A stretch of DNA of 64,000 nucleotides from Holothuria scabra. Lineage: Eukaryota > Echinodermata > Holothuroidea > Aspidochirotida > Holothuriidae. The notes under the pieces are model-generated. The model worked only from the letters and a program-made list of their open reading frames with translations, ran no database searches and was not told the origin of the DNA. The position numbers were made by a program, and so were the translations under genes. The stretch is from positions 12,852,001 through 12,916,000 of the forward strand of contig CM074184.1 of the NCBI GenBank assembly GCA_037179385.1, read 5' to 3'. Below are positions 56,771-64,000 of this stretch, in pieces (the stretch's first letter is position 1; every line of letters begins with the position of its first letter).

Positions 56771-59700
56771 CTGTTTTAAAGGAAAAAAAAGGTGTGGAAT
56801 AGCAATATTCATTTGACTTTTATTTTCTAACAAGGGAATATTCAGGGAAAAGTGCAACTTTCCTAGCAAACAAGTAAAAGATTGAAAATTTTGTTCAACT
56901 TATACAACTTTTCATGTATAAAATTTACATTAGGAACAATTCTTTCCAAGGGTGTCTGACCATTATTCCAAAGGGTTGTTCCTTCCAATGTAACTATTCC
57001 AAATGTAACATTCAGATTGTTATTCGTAAAGGTAAATATTCTGAAGGGTCAATATTTCTAACATTATTCTAAATATAACAAACAATTGGATTGTTGTTAT
57101 TCCTATAGGTCATTATACTGAATGGTCAACATTCCAACTAGAAATATCAAGCTGTTTTTCCAAAGGTTGCTGTTATTCCAACTGAGGACAAGGTTTGTTA
57201 TTCAGGGTTTTTTCAATCTAAATTGAGATCAAGGGTTGTTGATCTCATTAGCAATTATTTCAAATTAGGAAAAACTGTCATTACTGCATATTCAGAAGCT
57301 CCTGAGGGCATACGTTGGATATGCTCACATCACTTGGATGAGGTCTTAAATGGCAGTCCTAGGGGCAGGATTGAGAGTGATTAGTACACCCCTGCCTCAT
57401 GAACCTCTGAGCACTAGAGGAAAAAAGAAGGCAAAGCTCGCCGATGTTCATCTAGGCTCACTCTGGCATAGTGTGTGTCCACTATGAGCCAAAATGGCTT
57501 CCTAAGCCTCAAAACATTAAATTTGAATTAAAAAAATATCACCAGCATAATTTCCTTTCAGCTTAATTACCCTTATCCTTTATTCAGAAAAATGACTCTC
57601 ACTCTCGTTTTGGAAAAGGGCCCGCCCCCAAGAATAACAATCCTCATGTATTATTCACTATAAAGACCCTTAGAAATTGTGTCCTTTATTAACTCTGAAT
57701 AAATACCAATTATCCTATTTGGGGAATAAAGACCCTTCTTGTTGTTTTGGAAGTACTATTAACACTTTGGGATAATGAACCCTTGGAATAATGAATAATG
57801 AATGGAGCTCCCTGCTGTTGTGATGTTTCATAGACAGTTGCAAAGGTTGATTTGTTCATCACATTCTATAAGTAATTTGTATCATTATGAGTAATGCAAC
57901 CATACTTACTGTGCAATTTGCAACTGCAATGGTTTGGTCTTTTTTGCGGAATGATTTCACACTGTCTTTCAGGGTCTGAAAATAACAAAAAATAAAAATG
58001 TAACTTTCAACTAAAGGTACCACCAAGTATACTCCCTGGTGAATAAAATTGCCATCCTCGCCCCCCCCCCTCATCACTGCTTCCAGTACCCATGAGGTGG
58101 ACAAGCACTTTAAAGTTTACCAACCGAGACTAATCCAAAATGGTCCCCTGCAGTGGCGTAGCCACAGGGTGGTTTGGGGGTTGAAACACCCCCCATGACC
58201 CAACCTTGAAATGCAAAAAACTCTAAGACTCTTAGACTTTTCCCTCGTGTCGTGATCCAATCCCCCCCCCCAACATAACACAATCCTGGCTACGCTACTG
58301 GTCCCCTGTAATCCTCTGCTTTCTCCCATCATCATGTAACACACCATCAGCACATACAAACAGCTAGTCTACAAAGGAGAACTGAAACCATAGTGAACAT
58401 AATCATTTCGATTTAGTGGAACAAGGTTTCAGTCTGATTCCCAAATTAACTCAAAGGGATTTAAAGAATATATTAAGAAGCTATTTTCTTTGGCTTGAAA
58501 CTTAAATGCTTCGTTTTGTTATTTTGGGAGTGTAGATTCTTTGGTAAGAGCCCCAAATTTCCTCAATTTTCTGGATCAAAATCCAGGAATTTTCAAAATG
58601 CTTTAAAAGATCCAAATTTAAATTTCCTTCAATACAAGTCAAAAATTTTCAAATTGTTGTCAACAAAACTAAAAATTATGTATGGTGAAAAATAGCACAT
58701 TTCAAATACATCTGCATTAACCATGACTTTTGTCATGGTTTACAGCCTCTTTTGGCAGTTGGGAGTTACATTTGCTCTTGCCAACCCCTGTCAAGAAGTC
58801 TGACACCCTGTTGGGAAAATCCTGGCACCACCCCTTTGTGCCTCTGCTTTTCAAGCTAACCAAACAATGGCCTGGCTTTTACAATATGCAAATATTTAGC
58901 AACAGATGAAAGGATCACACTGACTACTCCAAATACTGGATAACCTCTGATCCATGCAGTCGAACTGCTAAAGAGGGTAGCAAACTTACCTCTAGGACAG
59001 AATGATCCAGGCCACTGACGTATGTGAAGTCGAAGACAACAGAACGAGGAATGTCTCTCATAAGACATTCTTCATCAAGGAGAGATTCTAACTTATCAAC
59101 AGCTGGATACCTCAAGCCACGCTCTAATTTAACCAAGATGACATTGCCTTTGTCTTTCACCTGCAAGATAAATTAGAAACTTTAAATTGACAGCATAAAC
59201 AAAAATCAGAAAGGATAAATTGGGCAACAACCCCAGAAATTAATGGGTATTTTTAGAAAGGACAGTGAAGACTGAATTATCTCTTACACATCCTTATCAA
59301 CATTGTCAAAAACTCGAAATTTATACACCACTCTCTACACCAATGGCACCAGCAAAAACATTTCTCTGCCCTTAAGGAAGCAATTTTACTTTTTAAGGGC
59401 GGAGTCATTTATCTTACTGGGAAATATTTCCAAGTCACTCATTTATTTTCTGTTCCCAACTGCTCATAGTGCCCAGTTGCCCAGCCCAGTTTCCCAGATA
59501 AATTACTCTCACCCTAAGAACTTCAATCAGTTTCAAAGGTATAGCAAAGAAAGGAAGATATGGGGCATGGTCCACACAAGTCTGCACGTGGTCCACATGA
59601 AACAGTGCAGATCCCCAGGTTTCTCTATACCATGCTTAACATATCGTGACTAAAAACTGCAACCAGTATCTGAAGTCCTAAGGCAATACCTGTGTCTTAG

Positions 59701-59820
59701 GTTTGGCATAGGGTAGCATCAGAAGAATCAAGTCAACACCAATACCAATCAATGTGCCATACTCCACTCCTAGCCACAGTGAAAAAATAAATGTAGTGGC
59801 CAGGGGAATCAGGTCTATCT
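56594..59820 (-). CDS. SLC26A11: SLC26A11, sodium-independent sulfate anion transporter, 3' portion (four exons)
   Basis: Minus-strand exons in transcript order: 59690-59820, 58990-59160, 57910-57975, 56594-56770, all with GT-AG borders and consistent phases. The first encodes the last membrane spans (IDLIPLATTFIFSLWLGVEYG, then GTLIGIGVDLILLMLPY and AKPKTQ), matching the DLLPL...ATF...VQYG segment of SLC26A11. The next three encode the cytosolic STAS domain: VKDKGNVILVKLERGLRYPA, VFDFTYVSGLDHSVLE, TLKDSVKSFRKKDQTIAVA and NIDGLDIYETIDDAF, ending in an acidic tail and TGA. The STAS domain of SLC26 proteins supports assembly and trafficking of this plasma-membrane or lysosomal anion exchanger. 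Upstream exons with most of the transmembrane domain lie beyond 64 kb, past the satellite arrays, so the gene is partial here. Family assignment rests on remembered human sequence and could in principle be another SLC26 of the same clade. Confidence 0.88.
57910..57975 (-). CDS. SLC26A11: SLC26A11 STAS exon (22 codons)
   Basis: Acceptor GTTATTTTCAG, 66 nt phase 0, donor GTAAGT. Aligns with the LGELLQDFQKQGVALAFVG segment of the human protein. Confidence 0.88.
58151..58300. mobile_element. hAT-like MITE with CAGTGGCGTAGCCA ends
   Basis: A 150-bp element in an SLC26A11 intron. The left end CAGTGGCGTAGCCACAG and right end CTGGCTACGCTACTG are inverted repeats. Perfect 8-bp target duplications GTCCCCTG lie at 58143-58150 and 58301-58308. 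Similar termini are common in invertebrate hAT MITEs. Confidence 0.92.
58990..59160 (-). CDS. SLC26A11: SLC26A11 STAS exon (57 codons)
   Basis: 171 nt in phase 0, acceptor AATTTATCTTGCAG, donor GTAAGT. It encodes the first strand-helix-strand of STAS. Confidence 0.9.
59690..59820 (-). CDS. SLC26A11: SLC26A11 last-membrane-span exon
   Basis: 131 nt, acceptor TTATCTTTCACAG, two leading bases, then 43 codons, donor GTATTG. Two hydrophobic spans precede the STAS domain. Confidence 0.88.
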
Positions 59821-59876
59821 CTGTGAAAGATAAAAAAAAGACAAAAGGGAGTTAACATCTAAACTGGTATCTGCAA

Positions 59877-60182
59877 ATGACAAAGGGTGTTCACCACCCC
59901 AGGCTGCAGTTCAAATTCTCCAAACCAATATATTTAAACCTAGCCCCTCCCACAACTATCTGAAATTCATCCTCATCCAGACATGGTTTCATTTCATCAT
60001 TGCTTCAGGTAAGAGTTCAAGAACTCAAATGTGTAATCAGAACACTCTCAGTACAGTGCATGTAATATGAGCCAGAGTACTCAGCATTTCTATTTTGCTG
60101 TCAGTCAAAGAGCAGTGCCAATTAAAAATTTCTGTAAACAGCTTCAAAAATTGAAGTTTGGATGAGAATTGACTGCCTTTAA
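59877..60182. mobile_element. TTAA MITE, family A copy 5
   Basis: The right terminus GATGAGAATTGACTGCCTTTAA is clear; the left terminus is eroded. Inside, GCCCCTCCCACAACTATCTG and CATCCTCATCCAGACATGG. Confidence 0.6.
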
Positions 60183-60329
60183 TTTGTCATATATCATCAA
60201 GTAATTTAAACAGACTTAACCAGAAAGCCAAAAGGCTTAGTGATTCCTTGCTGCTGAAATGTAAGGCCTTTTTTCACATTGACATTGCTTTGCAATGTTT
60301 TTCAATTAACAGGGCTCCATAATGTGCCC

Positions 60330-62475
60330 ACAAAGTACACATGCAAGGCATCCAATCTTCCTACATTGAGATCCTTCTTGCCTGTTGTGAACCCAAATGA
60401 CATTTGACCTCCACCAAAAACTTCTGGGACCATGTATTCACTATGTGCCATCTACATGACAAGTTACAGGACCCTACAAGTGACCTTTCTTGAAAGACTG
60501 TGCAGGAAAGCTTGGCAGGCTTTGAATATGCTGACTCCAAATGAACTTTGACCTTTGGGAAAATCAATAGGGATCATCTATTAAATATGACCAATCCACA
60601 TGCTAAACGTGACCACAGTCACATGTACCGTTCTTGAGAAATCGTGTTTATGAAGTTTTGACCTTTTGACCTCTCATGACCCCAAATGACCTTTGACCTC
60701 CACCAAAAACAATAGGAAACATCTTCTCAATATGGCCAACACACTCCCCAAATATGAGCACAGTCACATGTACCGTTCTTGAGATATCGTGTTTTCAAAG
60801 TTTTGACCTTTTGACCTCTTGTGACCCCAAATGCCTTATGATGTCCACCAAAAACAATAGGGATCATCTACTTAATATGGCCAATGCACGCACCAAATAT
60901 GAGATTAGTCACACTTACCCTTCTTGAGATACCGTGTTTACAAGCAATTTCTAAGGAATTTACCTATTGACCTCTCGTGACCCCAAATGACCTTTGACCT
61001 CCACAATAATCAATAGGGATCATCTACTCAATATTACCAATCCACACACCAAATATGAGCATAGTCACATGTACCGTTCTCAAGATATCGTGTTTACGAA
61101 CTTTTGACCTTTTGACCTCTGGTGACCCCAAATGACCTTTGATCTCCACAAAAATCGATAGGGATCATCTACTCAACATGGCCAATGCACACACCAAATA
61201 TGAGATTAGTCACACTTACCCTTCTTGAGATACCGTGTTAACAAGCAATCTCTAAGGAATTTACCTATTTACCTCTCGTAACCCCAAATGACCTTTGAAC
61301 TCCACGAAAATCAATAGGGAACATCTACTGGATATGACCAACCCACACACCTAATATGAGCACAGTCACATGTACTGTTCTTGAGTTATCGTGTTTACGA
61401 ATTTTTGACCTATTGACCTCTCAGGACCCCAAATGACCTTTGATCTCCACAACAATCGATAGGGATCATCTACTCAATATGGCCAATGCACACACCAAAT
61501 ATGAGATTAGTCACACTTACCCTTCTTGAGACACCGTGTTAACAAGCAATTTCTAAGGAATTTACCTATTTACCTCTCGTAACCCCAAATGACCTTTGAC
61601 CTCCACGAAAATCAATAGGGAACATCTACTGAATATGACCAACCCACACACCTAATATGAGCACAGTCACATGTACTGTTCTTGAGTTATCGTGTTTACG
61701 AATTTTTGACCTATTGACCTCTCGGGACCCCAAATGACCTTTGATCTCCACAAAAATCGATAGGGATCATCTACTCAATATGGCCAATGCACACACCAAA
61801 TATGAGATTAGTCACACTTACCCTTTTTGAGACACCGTGTTAACAAGCAATTTCTAAGGAATTTACCTATTTACCTCTCGTAACCCCAAATGACCTTTGA
61901 CCTCCACGAAAATCAATAGGGAACATCTACTGAATATGACCAACCCACACACCTAATATGAGCACAGTCACATGTACTGTTCTTGAGTTATCGTGTTAAC
62001 GAATTTTTGACCTTTTGACCTCTCGGGACCCCAAATGACCTTTGATCTCCACCAAAAACAATAGGGATCATCTACTTAATATGGCCAATGCAAGCACCAA
62101 ATATGAGATTAGTCACACTTACCTTTCTTGAGATACCGTGTTTACAAGCAATTTCTAAGGAATTTACCTATTGACCTCTCGTGACCCCAGATGACCTTTG
62201 ACCTCCAGGAAAATCGATAGGGAACATCTACTCAATATGACCAATCCACACACCAAATATGAGCATAGTCACATGTACCATTCTTGAGATATTGTGTTTA
62301 CAAAGTTTTGACCTTTTGACCTCTCATGACCTTTTGACCTCTCATGACCCCAAATGACCTTTGATCTCCACCAAAAACAATAATGATCATCTACTGAATA
62401 TGGCCAATGCACACACCAAATATGAGATTAGTCACACTTACCCTTCTTGAGATATCGTGTTTACAAGCCAAAGCG
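60330..62475 (+). repeat. Satellite array 1, about 150-bp monomers with 301-bp dimer period
   Basis: Tandem units begin with the CCCCAAATGACCTTTGA(C/T)CTCC core and alternate between two monomer types: one with GAGCACAGTCACATGTAC(C/T)GTTC and one with GAGATTAGTCACACTTACCC. The GATCTCC landmark falls at 61141, 61442, 61743 and 62044, a constant 301 bp. A 21-bp local duplication of GACCTTTTGACCTCTCAT near 62310-62345 breaks the last unit. It lies in the SLC26A11 intron or gene flank. Confidence 0.92.
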
Positions 62476-62479
62476 TCAC

Positions 62480-62490
62480 ATCCACACACA

Positions 62491-62531
<41 letters not shown>

Positions 62532-62533
62532 AC
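62480..62533. repeat. (CA)n microsatellite
   Basis: CA repeats with three interrupting TACA steps, at the boundary between the two satellite arrays. Confidence 0.95.
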
Positions 62534-62689
62534 GACATCACCATCGCATAGATTCCTTGCCTGCCTTCGGCAAGGAAGCAAAAATCATCAGGTGATAAAA
62601 TCAAAGTAAATTTGTTCCAATCTTATATATCAAATACAACCAGTAAACCAGAATGCAAAAATGCATTGAGGTTTCGATGATACATACAT

Positions 62690-64000
62690 GCTCTTTTCAA
62701 TGAAATGCTACATTTCTTGTAACAACTGGTGACCCAAAGTGACCTTTGACTCCACCTGTTAGTAACTGGTTTTTCTTTTAACCAAAACATTTCTACAAAT
62801 TTCATACTGTGCCTTAAGATATTCTGCAAACAAGCTGCTTACATCATAACGCATCAATATATCAAGTTTGAAATGAATCCAAGTTTCCTACCTTGAGATA
62901 TAGTGTAAACAAGTTTTCTGAGTTTGACCCCCTATGACCCCAAATGAACTCTGACCTCAACCAAAATCAAAAGGGTTTTTCCTTACATCATAACGCATCG
63001 ACATATCAAGTTTGAAATGAATCCAAGTTTCCTACCTTGAGATACAGTGTAAACAAGTTTTTCAAGATTTGTCCCCTTCTGACCCCAAATGACCTTTGAC
63101 CTCCACCAAAATACATAGGATTCTTCTTTACATCATAATACATCAACATATCAAGTCTGAAATGAATCCAACTTTCCTACAATGATGTATCATGTAAACA
63201 AGGATTTCAGGGTTTGGACCCCATGTGACCCCAAATGAACTTTGACCTCCATCAAAATTTCTTGCGTTTTTCCGTACATCATAATGCATCAACATATCAA
63301 GTTTGAAATGGATCAGTTTCCTACCTTCAGATATAGTGTAAACCATGATTTCCGGGGTTTGACCCCATGTGACCCCGAATGACCTTTGACCTCCACCAAA
63401 ATTGGTTGCGTTCTTTCTTACATCATAACACATCAACCTATCAAGAATGAAATGAATCCAACTTTCCTACCATGATGCATCATGTATACAAGTATTTCTG
63501 GGTTTGACCCCGCGTGAACCCAAATGACCTTTGACCTCCACCAAAATAAAGTGGGTTCTTCCTCACATCATAATGCATCAACATATGAAGTTTGAAATGA
63601 ATCAAAGTTTCCTACCTTGAGATAAAGTGTAAACAAGGATTTCAGGTTTTGACCCCATGTGACCCCAAATGACCTTTGACCTCCCCCAAAATATATCCGA
63701 TTCTTTCTTACATCTTAACACATCAACATATCAAGTTTGAAATGAATCAAAGTTTCCGACCATGAGATATCGTGAAAACAAGGATTTCGGGGTTTGACCC
63801 CATGTGACCCCAAATGACCTTTGACCTCCACCAAAATCAATAGGGTTCTTCCTTACATCATAATGCATCTACATATCAAGTTTGAAATTAATCCAAGTTT
63901 TCTATCTTGAGATATTGTGTAAACAAAGATTTCGGTTTTTGACCCCCTGTGACCCCAGATGACCTTTGACCTCAACCAAAATAAATAGGGTTCTTCCTCT
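62690..64000 (+). repeat. Satellite array 2, 145-bp monomers
   Basis: Tandem units contain TGACCCCAAATGACCTTTGACC, CATCATAATGCATCAACATA and AAGTTTGAAATGAATCCAAG. TGACCTTTGACCT falls at 63380, 63525, 63670, 63815 and 63960, exactly 145 bp apart. It shares the core with array 1 but differs elsewhere. The array runs off the window end. Confidence 0.93.

Noticed and set aside
56400..56816. A 138-codon + strand ORF over the SLC26A11 terminal exon
   Set aside because: It is the antisense shadow of the STAS-encoding exon, which has splice sites and homology on the minus strand.
1..64000. tRNA, rRNA and snRNA genes
   Set aside because: Only degenerate tRNA-like SINE promoters were seen; no intact cloverleaf, rRNA or spliceosomal RNA was recognised.

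Overview
The window is eukaryotic, repeat-rich, AT-biased animal DNA. It has introns with GT-AG sites, LINE, BEL/Pao and Ty1/copia retrotransposons, many MITEs, and foldback elements whose arms are built of minisatellite, in the style of the sea-urchin TU elements. Together with the many TAGGCCTA and AACGTTA words this points to a marine invertebrate deuterostome, most likely an echinoderm; the species cannot be read from the sequence.

Two host genes are identified with confidence. (1) ARL16, a small Arf-like GTPase, lies on the + strand at 12794-22822. Its five exons, one of only 23 nt, join in frame into a 166-aa protein with P-loop, RELGG and NKID motifs. (2) The 3' end of SLC26A11, a sulfate/anion transporter with a STAS domain, lies on the - strand at 56594-59820. 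Four exons are visible and the rest of the gene lies beyond the window. Both human orthologues map to 17q25.3, so the linkage may be old. Isolated splice-flanked exons suggest further genes that I cannot name: a - strand internal exon at 8626-8765, - strand terminal exons near 42.8, 51.1 and 51.9 kb, and a + strand first exon at 47.01 kb that is phase-compatible with a terminal exon at 53.3 kb.

Layout. 0-1.7 kb: the 3' end of a LINE, split by a hAT-type MITE and followed at once by a foldback element. 1.7-12.7 kb: dispersed repeats and one orphan exon. 12.8-22.8 kb: ARL16, whose first intron holds two foldback elements and a near-perfect hairpin. 23-27 kb: intergenic, with a TTAA MITE and a 388-bp tandem duplication. 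27.4-33.2 kb: a decayed BEL/Pao element abutting a Ty1/copia gag-protease fragment. 34.8-39.6 kb: a second BEL/Pao element without gag or protease, carrying a LINE inside one LTR and a MITE inside pol. 39.6-56.5 kb: mostly intergenic, with several TTAA-flanked MITE families, SINE copies and orphan exons. 56.6-59.8 kb: SLC26A11. 60.3-64 kb: two related satellite arrays packed with perfect DR1 nuclear-receptor half-site pairs (TGACCT T TGACCT), running off the window end.

The most notable signals are the three foldback elements with target-site duplications (TSDs), swapped cores and shared arm architecture, the DR1-bearing satellites, and several nested insertions whose empty sites are present in paralogous copies within the same window.
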